A stretch of DNA of 64,000 nt from Bin52 sp965213935 (GCA_965213935.1 CBDCAO010000012.1:2170001-2234000); one strand, 5' to 3'; counted from the stretch's first letter, positions 26,417 through 36,199 are shown. Numbers and translations are program-made. Notes: generated by a model not told the origin, from the letters alone.

Positions 26417-27144
26417 GAACCCTGGCCGTGATCGCCCGGCGCGAGCTGGCGGCGTACTTCGGCGCGCCGCTCGCCTATGTGTTCATCGTCGTGTTTCTGG
26501 CGATGGCCGGTGCGCTGACCTTCAAGGTCGGCTACCTGCTCGAGACCGGCGTGGCCGAGCTCGGGGCCTTTTTCCGTTTCCACCCGTGGCTGTACCTGTT
26601 CCTGATGCCGGCAATCGGCATGCGGCTGTGGGCGGAGGAACGCAAGACCGGTACGCTCGAATTCCTGATGACCCTGCCGGTGACCGTGGCCGAGGCGGTG
26701 ATCGGCAAGTTCCTGGCTGCCTGGATCTTCGCCGGCGTGGCACTGGTGCTGACCGTGCCGGTCTGGATCACGGTCAACTGGCTCGGCGACCCGGACAACG
26801 GCGTGATCGTTGCGTCCTACCTTGCGAGCTGGCTGCTCGCCGGCGGGTTCCTGGCGCTCAGCGCCTGTGCCTCGGCGGTGACGGGCAACCAGGTGATCGC
26901 CTTTGTGGTCGGGGCGACCCTGTGCTTCCTCGCCATGATGAGCGGGGTCGATATCGTACGCACCGCCTTCGAGGGGTGGGCGCCCGGCTGGATGATTGAC
27001 ACCGTGGTCTCGCTGAGTGCGCTCAACAACTTCGAAACCATCAGCCAGGGCGTGATCGATGCGCGGACCCTGGTCTACTTCGTGTCGCTGATCGTGCTGG
27101 GCCTGGTGGCGAACTGCGCGATCCTCGAGTTTCGCAAGGCGTAA
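26413..27144 (+). CDS. ABC-2 type permease (GldF-like)
   Basis: This is a 243-residue inner-membrane protein with about six hydrophobic segments. LAVIARRELAAYFGAPLAYVF at the start and the cytoplasmic LWAEERKTGTLEFLMTLPV box are hallmarks of the GldF/NosY-like ABC-2 permease. It begins at GTG 26413 inside the preceding gene's stop region, so translation is coupled. It provides the membrane pore for the GldA-like ATPase. Confidence 0.87.
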   Translation: MRTLAVIARRELAAYFGAPLAYVFIVVFLAMAGALTFKVGYLLETGVAELGAFFRFHPWLYLFLMPAIGMRLWAEERKTGTLEFLMTLPVTVAEAVIGKFLAAWIFAGVALVLTVPVWITVNWLGDPDNGVIVASYLASWLLAGGFLALSACASAVTGNQVIAFVVGATLCFLAMMSGVDIVRTAFEGWAPGWMIDTVVSLSALNNFETISQGVIDARTLVYFVSLIVLGLVANCAILEFRKA

Positions 27145-27158
27145 GGGACCGGCCGGTG

Positions 27159-29030
27159 ATGCCAATCAACCGACGGCTGCGCGCGATTCTCGGGTGCGGA
27201 CTTGCCGTGGTGCTCTTCGTTGCGCTCAATATCTGGGCGGACCGGGAGCTGCGGTCGACCCGGCTCGATCTGACCGAGGACGGTCTCTACACGATCTCGG
27301 AGGGAACCCGCAGCGTGCTGGCGTCGATCCTCGAGCCGATCACGGTGCGCGTCTACGCGAGTTCGGGGCTTGAGGCCCTCGGTCCGGACTACATCGCGCT
27401 GGCGCGCCGGGTCGACGAGCTGCTGGAACGCTACCAGCGCCTGTCCGGAGGGCTGCTCAAGATCGAGCGGTTCGACCCACAGCCGTTCTCGCGCGAGGAG
27501 GACATGGCACTGGCCGACGGGATCGAGGGGTTTGCCGACGTGCTCGGCCGGGACCGGTTCTTTCTCGGGATGGCGGGCAGAAACAGTACTAACGGCCGGT
27601 ACAATCTTCCCTTCCTCACGCCGGAACGCGCCGACCTGCTGGAATATGACCTCACCCGCATGGTCCACGACCTTGCCCGGCCGCGGAAGGTCACCGTTGC
27701 CCTTCTCGGCGACCTGCCGCTCAACGGGAACCCGGCCGCGCAGGTGGTCCCCTGGGCGGTGCTCGAGGCGGCCGAGCGGTTCTTCGAGATCCGGACCCTG
27801 TTCGGGTCGGTCTCCGCGATCGACGACGATGTCGACGTCGTCTGGCTGGCCGAGCCGGGCGAACTCGACCAGGCGACGGTCTACGCCATCGACCAGTTCG
27901 TGATGCGGGGCGGACGGGTGCTGGCGTTTCTCGACCCGTTCGCCGAATCCCTGGTCCGGCCCCGATCACAGCCGCCGAGAACCGGCAGCCTCGAAACCCT
28001 GGCTCCTCTGCTGGCCGTCTGGGGCGTCGAGATTCCGGAACGCCAGCTGGTCGGCGATCGCCGAGGGGCGGTCAAGGTCCAGGTTGACCGCGGCGGGCGG
28101 ACCACGGTCACCGACTATCCTGTCTGGTTTGCCGCCGGTCCGGAAGGCATGGCCGGCGGCGATCCGGTGACCGCGAACCTGTCGCTGGTACACTTCCGCT
28201 CAAGCGGGCACATCATCCCCCTTGAGGGTGCTACGACCCGGATCGAGCCACTGGTCAGCAGCAGTGCCGATTCCCAGGTGATCGACCTCGCCCGTATCGA
28301 GTACGCGCCCGATCCGGTCGAGATCCTCGCGACCTTCGAGCCGGGCGGCAGTGGGCATGCGCTGGTCGCCCGCGTCTCGGGTCCGGTGCGGTCCGCTTTC
28401 CCGGACGGCCCCCCCGACGCGGTCACCGACGAGGCGGTGCGTGCGCGGCATCGTGCCGAGGCAGGGCACCCGCTCGCCCTGCTGCTGGTCGCCGACTCCG
28501 ACATGCTGCGCGATGATGTCTGGACCCAGGGCTCGGCGGTGTCGGGAGGCATCAGCGTGCCGTTCGCCCACAACGGCGACCTCGTGATCAATGCACTCGA
28601 GCAGCTCGTCGGCTCCGACGCCATGATCGGGTTGCGCGGTCGCGGGATCTCGAACCGTCCGTTCGAGGTTCTCGAGACCATGACGAGGCAGGCGGAGGCC
28701 CGTTACCGCTCGAAGGAGCGCACGCTGCTTCGCACCGTGACCGAACTCGAGAACCAGATCAGCGCCACGCGCGGCCACCGCGATGACGAGGGCCTGGTCC
28801 TGACCCCGGAACAGCAGGACGAGATCCGTCGGACACGCGACAGGATGTTCGAAGTGCGCGGTGAACTGCGCGAGGTCCGGTTTGCGCTCGAGAAGGATGT
28901 CCGTGACCTGAAGGCACTGCTCACCGTGCTCAACATCTGGGCGGTGCCGGCACTGATCGGCGTGTTTGCCGTCGCCTTCGCCCTGCTGCGGGCCCGTCGC
29001 GCCCGGCTCTATCGCCGGTTGAGGTCATGA
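27159..29030 (+). CDS. GldG-like ABC transporter auxiliary protein
   Basis: This is a 623-residue membrane-anchored protein. An N-terminal helix (GCGLAVVLFVALNIWA) is followed by a large periplasmic region with SEGTRSVLASILEPITVRVYAS, LARPRKVTVALLGDLP and FVMRGGRVLAFLDPF. This is the ABC_transp_aux/GldG pattern. A charged, coiled-coil-like segment (about residues 510-585) precedes a C-terminal helix (WAVPALIGVFAVAFALLRARRARL). It probably forms the periplasmic assembly of the exporter. It overlaps the DUF4340 gene by ATGA. The function is inferred only from the Gld analogy. Confidence 0.85.
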   Translation: MPINRRLRAILGCGLAVVLFVALNIWADRELRSTRLDLTEDGLYTISEGTRSVLASILEPITVRVYASSGLEALGPDYIALARRVDELLERYQRLSGGLLKIERFDPQPFSREEDMALADGIEGFADVLGRDRFFLGMAGRNSTNGRYNLPFLTPERADLLEYDLTRMVHDLARPRKVTVALLGDLPLNGNPAAQVVPWAVLEAAERFFEIRTLFGSVSAIDDDVDVVWLAEPGELDQATVYAIDQFVMRGGRVLAFLDPFAESLVRPRSQPPRTGSLETLAPLLAVWGVEIPERQLVGDRRGAVKVQVDRGGRTTVTDYPVWFAAGPEGMAGGDPVTANLSLVHFRSSGHIIPLEGATTRIEPLVSSSADSQVIDLARIEYAPDPVEILATFEPGGSGHALVARVSGPVRSAFPDGPPDAVTDEAVRARHRAEAGHPLALLLVADSDMLRDDVWTQGSAVSGGISVPFAHNGDLVINALEQLVGSDAMIGLRGRGISNRPFEVLETMTRQAEARYRSKERTLLRTVTELENQISATRGHRDDEGLVLTPEQQDEIRRTRDRMFEVRGELREVRFALEKDVRDLKALLTVLNIWAVPALIGVFAVAFALLRARRARLYRRLRS

Positions 29031-30013
29031 GCCCGCGGTTCTTCATGGCGCTGCTTGCCGCGACCGTCATCGCGGTGGCCGGAGCGGCGTGGTCGGTCAT
29101 TCACGGTCCGGTCACGGCGACGTCGGTCCGCGCCGGCGAGGTGGCGTTCCCCCTGCTGGCCGCCAGCCCGGACGCGGTGCGTCGCATCGAACTGCGAACG
29201 ACAGAGGGCGCACTATCCTTCGAGCGCACCGAAACCGGGAGGTGGGTCACGCCGGAGAAGCACCGCTACCCGGTGTCGTCACGACGCATCCGGGAAGTGG
29301 TCACCGAGCTTGCCGACATGCGCCTGGTCGAACCGAAGACCGGGATGGCGGAACGCTACCCGCTGATCGGGGTGGAACCGGTGGATGCGGCTGACGCCAA
29401 TTCCGTCGAGCTGCGGCTGGAGGATGCCGGAGGCAGGGTGCTTGGCCATGCGCTGTTCGGGGTCAGGGTCTGGCACCGGACCGGGGATGCGCGCCACGGT
29501 ATTTTTCTGCGCGAGCCCAGGGCGGACCGTGCCTGGCTGGCAAGCGGTGGTACCGATCTGTCGTATGACATGCAGGACTGGCTCGACCGGGCCATCCTCG
29601 ATGTTGCCGCCGACGAGATTACGACGATCGCCGTGCGTCCCGAAGCCGCGGATGAATTCAAGGTGTCGCGCACGTCCGACGGGTCGCTGAAGGCAGACGG
29701 ACGCGAGGTCGATCAGGACCTGCTGCGCCGGCTTGCCGCGGGGCTTGCGCGCCTTTCGCTGATCGATGTGGAGCCGCGCGGGGAGGCGGGCGCTGCCGGC
29801 TCCGGCCTGTCCTACACCACCGGGGACGGACTGGTAATCGAGGTCACCGAGTGGCGGGACGGCTGGCTCACCTTCGCGGCGGCGGCGACCGGTCCCGATG
29901 CGCGCCACCGTGCCGACGCGCTCAACGATCGTCTGGCGCCGTGGCGGTACCGGCTTGCCGACTGGCAGTACGAAAGGCTGTTCGGAGGAGCCGCACTGGC
30001 GGCCGGCGGGTGA
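29027..30013 (+). CDS. DUF4340 domain protein, membrane-anchored
   Basis: This is a 328-residue protein. An N-terminal anchor (FFMALLAATVIAVAGAAWSV) is followed by IELRTTEGALSFERTETGRW and VSSRRIREVVTELADMRLVEPK, the repeated beta-strand pattern of DUF4340. DUF4340 proteins accompany GldG-like subunits. The gene overlaps the GldG-like stop (ATGA) and its own stop overlaps the tadA start (TGATG), so the operon is continuous into tadA. Confidence 0.85.
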   Translation: MSPRFFMALLAATVIAVAGAAWSVIHGPVTATSVRAGEVAFPLLAASPDAVRRIELRTTEGALSFERTETGRWVTPEKHRYPVSSRRIREVVTELADMRLVEPKTGMAERYPLIGVEPVDAADANSVELRLEDAGGRVLGHALFGVRVWHRTGDARHGIFLREPRADRAWLASGGTDLSYDMQDWLDRAILDVAADEITTIAVRPEAADEFKVSRTSDGSLKADGREVDQDLLRRLAAGLARLSLIDVEPRGEAGAAGSGLSYTTGDGLVIEVTEWRDGWLTFAAAATGPDARHRADALNDRLAPWRYRLADWQYERLFGGAALAAGG

Positions 30014-30489
30014 TGGACGCCGGCCCGTCGCCCATGGAACTGGCGCTTGCCGAGGCGCGGGGTGCGGCGGCGCGCAACGAAGTTCCGGTCGGGGCCGTGG
30101 TCACGGCGGCGGCAACAGGCGAGGTGCTGGCCGTCGCCAGCAACCGGGTGAGGGAATTGGCCGACCCGACGGCCCACGCCGAGGTGCTGGCGATCCGGAA
30201 GGCGGCGGCGAGGCTGGGTAGGCCAAGACTCGATGACTGCGATCTCACCGTCACGCTCGAGCCCTGCGCCATGTGCGCCCAGGCCATCGCGCTCGCCCGG
30301 ATCCGCCGGCTGGTGTTCGCGGCCTATGACCCGAAGGGCGGGGCGGTTGAACACGGCGTGCGGATCTTCCGCCAGCACACCTGCCTGCACGCTCCCGAGG
30401 TGGTGGGCGGCGTGGACGAACGTGTTGCCGCGGACCTGCTCAGCGGGTTCTTTCGCACCCTGCGCCCGGGGACCGGCGAAACCGGCTGA
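30013..30489 (+). CDS. tadA: tRNA-specific adenosine deaminase
   Basis: This is a 158-residue zinc deaminase that converts A34 to inosine in the tRNA-Arg(ACG) wobble position. The zinc/catalytic motif is complete: TAHAEV supplies His and the proton-shuttling Glu, and TLEPCAMC supplies two Cys. FAAYDPKGGAVEHGV and VVGGVDERVAADLLSGFF are typical TadA C-terminal segments. ATG 30013 overlaps the previous stop. The enzyme is normally essential; its position after the Gld-like operon is incidental or reflects co-transcription. Confidence 0.92.
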   Translation: MDAGPSPMELALAEARGAAARNEVPVGAVVTAAATGEVLAVASNRVRELADPTAHAEVLAIRKAAARLGRPRLDDCDLTVTLEPCAMCAQAIALARIRRLVFAAYDPKGGAVEHGVRIFRQHTCLHAPEVVGGVDERVAADLLSGFFRTLRPGTGETG

Positions 30490-30499
30490 AGCCCGCTCG

Positions 30500-32518
30500 C
30501 TACCGGCGACGCCGGCGGCGCGCTGTCGACTGGGCCGCCGGTGCGCGGGGCTCCGGCAGGTGGACCACCCGGCGCAGCCGGGTGTAGGGGTCGGTTCTGT
30601 GCGGAAACGCCATCGCGTCAACGAAATGCTCCTGGAACCTCGGCTCGGTGGCGGTCTCGATCTTCTCGACCCGGCGCACCACCTGTTCAATTTCGCGCCG
30701 CGCCTCGTGGTCGAGCAGGGCAATCCGTGCCCCGGTTCCGGCGGCGTTTCCGGCCGAGAACACCCGGTCGGGCCGGCAATCCGGGATCATTCCGAGGACC
30801 ATGGCATGGATGGTGTCGATGTGGCTGCCGAAGGCGCCGGCCAGCACGACCCGGTCGACGGTGTTGATTGCGAGCCTGTCCATCAGCAGCCGGGATCCCG
30901 CGTACAGCGCCGCCTTGGCAAGCTGGATGGCGCGGACGTCGGCCTGGGTGACGCAGATGTCTCCGGTGAGGCGCCACGAGAAGGTCCGCCCGTCCGCGAA
31001 CACCCGCTCCGTGCGCTCCCGGCAGGTCCCGTCGATGGTCCCGTCAGCCGTCATGAGACCGGCGAGAAAGAGCTCCGCCAGCGCCTCGATAATGCCCGAG
31101 CCGCAGATGCCGGTCACCCGGACATCGGTCGGGAACCCCGGCTCGTCCGACCAGGTGTCGACACCGATGAGGCGAAACCGCGGCTCGAGAGTCGTCCGGT
31201 CGATGCGGACCCGCTCGATGGCGCCGGGGGCCGCGCGCTGGCCTGAAGAGATCTGCGCCCCTTCGAAGGCCGGCCCGGTCGGGCTCGAACAGGCAAGCAG
31301 ACGATGCCGGTTGCCCAGCACGATCTCTGCATTGGTCCCGACATCGATGATGAGCGTCATGTCGTCGCGCCGATACGGTCCCTCGGACAGGATCACGGCT
31401 GCGGCATCGGCCCCGACGTGACCGGCGATACACGCCGGAGCATGGATGCGGGCGCCCGGGTGGAGGGCGATGTCGAGTTCGGCCGCCCTCGTCTCGACCG
31501 CCCGGTCGACCGCGAGCGCAAAGGGCGCAAAACCGAGTTCCGACGGGTCGATGCCCAGCATCAGGTGGTGCATGACCGGATTGCCGACCATGACCACCTC
31601 GAGGATCTCGTCCGGCCCGGCCCCGGCCTCGCGCGCCGTTTCCCCGGCCAGTCCGGTCGCGGCCTCGCGGACCGCCCTGGTCATGTCCGCGGCACCGCCC
31701 GGGTTCATCATCGCCCAGGAGACCCGGCTCATCAGGTCCTCGCCGAACCGGATCTGCGGGTTCATGGCTCCGGCGGAGGCCAGGACCTCGCCGGTCGCGA
31801 GGTCACACAGGTGGGCCGACATGGTGGTGGAACCGATGTCGAGGGCCAGTCCGAGCAGCCGTTCGCGCAGGCCGGGCCACACGGCGACGATGCGGTCGCC
31901 GCCGCGGAGCGCCACGGTGACCTTCCAGTCACCGTCGCGCAGGGTCTTCTGCAGGGTGCCGAGGACATGCGCATCGCAGGTGATGTCATCACCGAGCCCC
32001 GGCCACTGGTCGACCAGGCTGTCGCACAGGCGGCGCAGGTCGCTTGCCGGCACTTCGAGGTCGGGCCGCGCAACCTCGACATAGTGAAGCCGCGTGACCG
32101 GACGCACCTCGATTTCGCGTGCCTCGGCCCGCTTGCGGATGACCTGGCGGTGGACCTGGCTTTCGGGCGGGATGTCGATAACGGCGTCTGTCAGCAGCCG
32201 AGCGCTGCAGCCAAGCCGGCGGTCCGGCGCCAGGCGGCGGCGTCCGGCGTACCGCGCCTCCGCGGCTTCCGGGGCAGAGAGGGCCCCAGGCCCGGCGGAG
32301 ACCTGGAACTTGTGGAACTCGCCCGGGGTAAACACCACCTGGCAGCGTCCGCACAGCGCCCGGCCGCCACACACCGAGTCGAGATCGACCCCGAGGTGGC
32401 GGGCGGCGGCAAGAACGCTGGTCCCGGCCGGAACCAGCCCGCGCCTGCCGCTCGGGGAAAACACCACGAAGACCTGGTCGGTCCGGCTCCCGTCGTCGAG
32501 CCCGTGCGGTTCTGTCAT
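30500..32518 (-). CDS. RACo-like reductive activator of corrinoid proteins (2Fe-2S ferredoxin plus ASKHA/DUF4445)
   Basis: This is a 672-residue protein. The N-terminal ferredoxin domain has the [2Fe-2S] Cys pattern SVCGGRALCGRC with a later LGC. The C-terminal ASKHA ATPase domain shows LALDIGSTTMSAHLCDL, LIIDVGTNAEIVLG, ICGSGIIEALAEL and VLAGAFGSHID. RACo uses ATP and low-potential electrons to reduce inactive Co(II) corrinoid to Co(I). It is the distal gene of a three-gene minus-strand C1 operon behind the methyltransferase (seven bases apart). No corrinoid-binding protein is encoded nearby. Confidence 0.9.
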   Translation of the reverse strand: MTEPHGLDDGSRTDQVFVVFSPSGRRGLVPAGTSVLAAARHLGVDLDSVCGGRALCGRCQVVFTPGEFHKFQVSAGPGALSAPEAAEARYAGRRRLAPDRRLGCSARLLTDAVIDIPPESQVHRQVIRKRAEAREIEVRPVTRLHYVEVARPDLEVPASDLRRLCDSLVDQWPGLGDDITCDAHVLGTLQKTLRDGDWKVTVALRGGDRIVAVWPGLRERLLGLALDIGSTTMSAHLCDLATGEVLASAGAMNPQIRFGEDLMSRVSWAMMNPGGAADMTRAVREAATGLAGETAREAGAGPDEILEVVMVGNPVMHHLMLGIDPSELGFAPFALAVDRAVETRAAELDIALHPGARIHAPACIAGHVGADAAAVILSEGPYRRDDMTLIIDVGTNAEIVLGNRHRLLACSSPTGPAFEGAQISSGQRAAPGAIERVRIDRTTLEPRFRLIGVDTWSDEPGFPTDVRVTGICGSGIIEALAELFLAGLMTADGTIDGTCRERTERVFADGRTFSWRLTGDICVTQADVRAIQLAKAALYAGSRLLMDRLAINTVDRVVLAGAFGSHIDTIHAMVLGMIPDCRPDRVFSAGNAAGTGARIALLDHEARREIEQVVRRVEKIETATEPRFQEHFVDAMAFPHRTDPYTRLRRVVHLPEPRAPAAQSTARRRRRR

Positions 32519-32525
32519 CCGCCGC

Positions 32526-33434
32526 TCAGGCAGCGCGCCGTCGTCGTCGCGGCCGCACGCCCCGCGCTCCGACCAGAGCCCCTTCCGGTACCGGTTCGCG
32601 GTGCTTCGCGATCCAGCGGCGACACTCCTTGTCATTGCCCATCATGACATTGGCGCCGAAGACAGCCGTCATTTCCTCCCCGTGCAACGGGTTCATGATG
32701 GCGGATGTCATGCCGGCACCGATCGCCATTGACAGGAAGGCGGCATTGAGCCCGTGCCGGTTCGGCAGGCCGAACGAGATGTTCGACGCACCGCAGGTGG
32801 TGTTGACGCCGAGCTCATCGCGCAGGCGGCGAATGAGCCGGAACGCGGAAGAGCCGGCGAGGTTGATGGCGCCGACCGGCATGATGAGAGGATCGACCAC
32901 CACGTCAGCCGGAGAGATTCCGTGATCCTGGGCCCGTTCGACGATCTTGCGGGCAACCTCGAAGCGGACATCAGGGTCTTCCGAAATCCCGGTCTCGTCA
33001 TTGGAGATCGCGACCACGGCAGCCCCGTAGCGGCGGATCAGTGGCAGGACGGATTCCAGCCGTTCCTCCTCACCGGTGACCGAGTTGACCAGCGGCTTGC
33101 CTTCGTAGGCTGCAAGCCCGGCTTTCAGCGCGTCGATGACGGAACTGTCGATGGACAACGGCGCATCGGTGACAGACTGGACCAGTCGGACACACTCGGC
33201 AAGGATGCGCGGTTCGTCGGCGAGCGGAATCCCGGCGTTGACGTCCAGCATCAGGGCTCCGGCCTGGACCTGGGCCAGGGCATCGGCCGTCACCCGGCTG
33301 TAGTTTCCGGTCGCCATCTCCGCGGCCAGCAGCCGGCGTCCCGTCGGATTGATCCGTTCGCCGATCACGCAGAAAGGCTGATCGAAACCGATCACCACTT
33401 CCCGGGTTGCGGAGCTGAGAACTGTGAGGGTCAT
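32526..33434 (-). CDS. methyltetrahydrofolate:corrinoid methyltransferase (DHPS-like barrel)
   Basis: This is a 302-residue pterin-binding barrel. FCVIGERINPTGRRLLAAEM matches the AcsE/MtrH/MetH pterin domain. GALMLDVNAGIPLADEP, the Asn-containing LVNSVTGEEERL and VVDPLIMPVGA follow in the order seen in that family. It moves a methyl group between CH3-THF and a corrinoid protein. The start ATG 33434 has GGGGAGAA seven bases upstream. It lies between methylenetetrahydrofolate reductase and the RACo-like activator, which supports a demethylation route feeding CH3-THF to CH2-THF. Confidence 0.9.
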   Translation of the reverse strand: MTLTVLSSATREVVIGFDQPFCVIGERINPTGRRLLAAEMATGNYSRVTADALAQVQAGALMLDVNAGIPLADEPRILAECVRLVQSVTDAPLSIDSSVIDALKAGLAAYEGKPLVNSVTGEEERLESVLPLIRRYGAAVVAISNDETGISEDPDVRFEVARKIVERAQDHGISPADVVVDPLIMPVGAINLAGSSAFRLIRRLRDELGVNTTCGASNISFGLPNRHGLNAAFLSMAIGAGMTSAIMNPLHGEEMTAVFGANVMMGNDKECRRWIAKHREPVPEGALVGARGVRPRRRRRAA

Positions 33435-33463
33435 GGTGGAATTCTCCCCGGGACACAACCTGG

Positions 33464-34381
33464 TCAGGAAGCAGCAGGCAGGGCCTGCTCGAGAACGGTG
33501 AAGCCGTTGTTGCCGTCGGGCCGGAATGCGCCGGCGCTGACCGCGTTGACCCACTCGGCGGTCTTCGCAAGGCCGCCGAAGGGATAGAAGTGCAGGCCGC
33601 GCACGAGCGAGCCGGGATCGGCGGCAACCAGTTCCGCAAGCCGGGCCACGAACCGGTCGGGCTGCTGCTGTGCCAGCAGGCGGGTCACCGAGCGGGCCTG
33701 GCGGGTCAGAAACAGCATCGAGGGGCCGACGCCGGAGACCTGCGCGAACCTGAGCAGGGTCTTCACGGTGGCCGGGCCCGGAACCCCGACGCGGATTGGC
33801 AGCCGGTTGCCGTCGGCGCGCAGGCGCCGTTCCCAGGCCGCGACCGTGTCGGCGTCAAAACAGAACTGGGTTTCGATATAGACGTCGAGGCCGGTATCAC
33901 GGGCCCAGGCGTTCTTCCGGGCGAGTGCGCGGGCGAGCTCCGGCGCCGGTATGTCAGGTGACCCTTCCGGGTGTCCGGCAACCCCGACGGTCCGGATGCC
34001 CCGGCGCTCGAGCAGTCCGGTCTCGAGCAGCTCCATCGAACTTGGGAACGGGCCCAGCGCCCGGTCGACTCCGCCGGCGATGACCAGCACCTCGGTCACC
34101 GCGGCGTGGGTGACCAGTTCGTCGAGCGCGCGCTCGAGCTGGCTTCGGCCGGTGAGGCTGCGGGCGGCAAGATGCGGAACCGGATTGAACCCCTCTGCCC
34201 GCAGGCGCCGGCACACGCTGACGGTCCCGACGATATCCGAACCGGGCAGGAAGGTGACATTGACGGTGGTGCCGGCCGGAAGGTGGTTGGCGAAGGAGCC
34301 GATACGGGCGGCCCCGGCGGGTGTGACCTCCACCGAGTACCCGTCCACCAGGCTGCAAATCTGTCGGCTGTTGAAGGTCAT
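33464..34381 (-). CDS. methylenetetrahydrofolate reductase family protein
   Basis: This is a 305-residue flavin barrel enzyme of the MetF type. SVEVTPAGAARIGSFANHLPAG and VSVCRRLRAEGFNPVPHLAARS carry the N-terminal Glu and the His strand. EVLVIAGGVDRALGPFPSS and IETQFCFDADTVAAW continue the family pattern. In this operon it probably oxidises CH3-THF from demethylation to CH2-THF. The start ATG 34381 has GGAG eight bases upstream. It is a short, catabolic-type paralogue, with no methionine-synthase gene beside it. Confidence 0.85.
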   Translation of the reverse strand: MTFNSRQICSLVDGYSVEVTPAGAARIGSFANHLPAGTTVNVTFLPGSDIVGTVSVCRRLRAEGFNPVPHLAARSLTGRSQLERALDELVTHAAVTEVLVIAGGVDRALGPFPSSMELLETGLLERRGIRTVGVAGHPEGSPDIPAPELARALARKNAWARDTGLDVYIETQFCFDADTVAAWERRLRADGNRLPIRVGVPGPATVKTLLRFAQVSGVGPSMLFLTRQARSVTRLLAQQQPDRFVARLAELVAADPGSLVRGLHFYPFGGLAKTAEWVNAVSAGAFRPDGNNGFTVLEQALPAAS

Positions 34382-34576
34382 CGCCGCCGCTCCAGCCAGT
34401 CCGGAATCCCATTTCCTCTGCCTCATCTAGGTATTATCCGGGAAAACCAGTTTCGCATTGTCGTCACAAGCAGTTCAGAATCCGACACTTCCGGAACAGG
34501 TCGTGCTCGAACGGCATCCGGGGCACACGCCCGGCGGTTTGCAGCGTGCCAGGACACGGGGTAGCGTTCGAGCGCC

Positions 34577-36199
34577 ATGCAGACGAGGGACGGGACCAAC
34601 GGAGTGGAAGCAGAATCCCGGGCGATGGACCCACCGGTGCGGGAGACCCATTTCGGCGATCGGCGGGTGCTGTGCTTTCCGGACCGGCCGAACGATGTCC
34701 TGGCGATGTTCGCCGAGACGGTCCGCAGGCTGCCCGACCGGGAGGCGCTGGTTGCCGGGGAGTGCCGGATCAGTTACCGGGATCTCGACCGGCTGGTCCG
34801 GCATACGGCCGGACGACTGCTCGCGGACGGACTGGGTGCGCAGGATCGGGTGTGCCTGCTGCTCGGTAACCGGCCGGATTTCCTTGTGCTCCTGCTGGCG
34901 ATCCTGCGCATCGGCGCCATCGCCGTGCCGGTAAACCCGCGCGAGCAGCGGGACGGGCTCCTCTTCATCCTCGCCGACTGCCAGGCGGCGGCGCTGGTCA
35001 GCGAGGTCGGGCTCGAGGACCGGATCCCCGATCCAGCGGCAGTCCCGTGGGTGCGCCGTTTCTACTGCATCGCGGAGGCGGGAGGGCTCGAACCGGCCGG
35101 CGTGACGCGTGGCGGGCCTGCCGCGCGCCAGTGCGGGGAAGAGGAGACTGCAATCCTGCTCTACACCTCGGGCACCACCGGCAGGCCGAAGGGCGCCATG
35201 CTGACCCACCTGAACCTGGTGCACTCGGTCATGCACTACCAGCAGGTGTTCGGCCTCGGACCGCATGACCGGTCGATGCTGGTGGTTCCCGCGAGCCACG
35301 TCACCGGACTGGTGGCCATCCTTCTGGCCATGGTCCGGTGCGGCGGCTGCAGTGTCATGATGCGCAACTTCGAGGTGCACGGGTTTCTCGCATGCGCCGC
35401 GGGCGAACGGATCACCCACACGGTGATGGTTCCGGCGATGTACAACCTGTGCCTGCTGAGAGCCGATCTCGGCCAGCATGACCTCTCGGCGTGGCGCATC
35501 GGGGCCTACGGCGGCGCGCCGATGCCGGAGGCGACCATCGCCGCACTTTCCCGTGCCCTTCCCGGACTGCAGCTTGCGAACGCCTATGGTGCGACCGAGA
35601 CTACTTCGCCGGCGACCGTGATGCCGCCGGGCCGCACGCGGGAGAGGCCGGACAGCGTGGGCCTGGCGGTCGCCTGCGCCGAACTCAGGATCGTGGACGA
35701 GACCGGGGCCGAGGTGGCTGCCGGAGACGCCGGAGAGGTGCTGATCAAGGGGCCGATGGTGGTCCCCGGCTACTGGAACCGCCCCGAAGAGACCGATGCC
35801 GGTTTCCGCGACGGCTGGTGGTGTTCCGGCGACATCGGCGCTCTCGACGGCGACGGGTTCCTCACGGTGTTCGATCGCAGGAAGGACATGATCAACCGGG
35901 GCGGCTACAAGATCTACAGTGCCGAACTCGAGAACATGCTGGCGCATCATCCCGCGATCGGTGAAGTCGCCGTCATCGCCAGGCCCGACCCGGTGCTGGG
36001 CGAACGGATCCACTGTTTCGTGGTTCCGGCCGGTGCGCAGCCGGAGCCCGAGAGCCTGCGGGACTTCTGCAGGGGCCGTCTTGCCGACTACAAGGTTCCG
36101 GACAGCTTCACGTTCCTCGTCGAACCGCTGCCGCGCAACGCCAACGGCAAGGTGATGAAGCTGGTTCTGAAGAAATGGCTCGAACGGAGACAACCGTGA
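34577..36199 (+). CDS. class I adenylate-forming acyl-CoA ligase
   Basis: This is a 540-residue ligase. The core motifs are LLYTSGTTGRPKGAMLTH, NAYGATETTS, DGWWCSGDIG and FDRRKDMINRGGYKIYSAE, with the catalytic lysine in NANGKVMK near the C-terminus. It activates a carboxylic acid as acyl-AMP and then acyl-CoA. It is divergent from the C1 operon and its stop overlaps the start of the SDR gene (GTGA), so the two form one unit. ATG 34625 is an alternative start. The substrate cannot be told from the sequence. Confidence 0.88.
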   Translation: MQTRDGTNGVEAESRAMDPPVRETHFGDRRVLCFPDRPNDVLAMFAETVRRLPDREALVAGECRISYRDLDRLVRHTAGRLLADGLGAQDRVCLLLGNRPDFLVLLLAILRIGAIAVPVNPREQRDGLLFILADCQAAALVSEVGLEDRIPDPAAVPWVRRFYCIAEAGGLEPAGVTRGGPAARQCGEEETAILLYTSGTTGRPKGAMLTHLNLVHSVMHYQQVFGLGPHDRSMLVVPASHVTGLVAILLAMVRCGGCSVMMRNFEVHGFLACAAGERITHTVMVPAMYNLCLLRADLGQHDLSAWRIGAYGGAPMPEATIAALSRALPGLQLANAYGATETTSPATVMPPGRTRERPDSVGLAVACAELRIVDETGAEVAAGDAGEVLIKGPMVVPGYWNRPEETDAGFRDGWWCSGDIGALDGDGFLTVFDRRKDMINRGGYKIYSAELENMLAHHPAIGEVAVIARPDPVLGERIHCFVVPAGAQPEPESLRDFCRGRLADYKVPDSFTFLVEPLPRNANGKVMKLVLKKWLERRQP

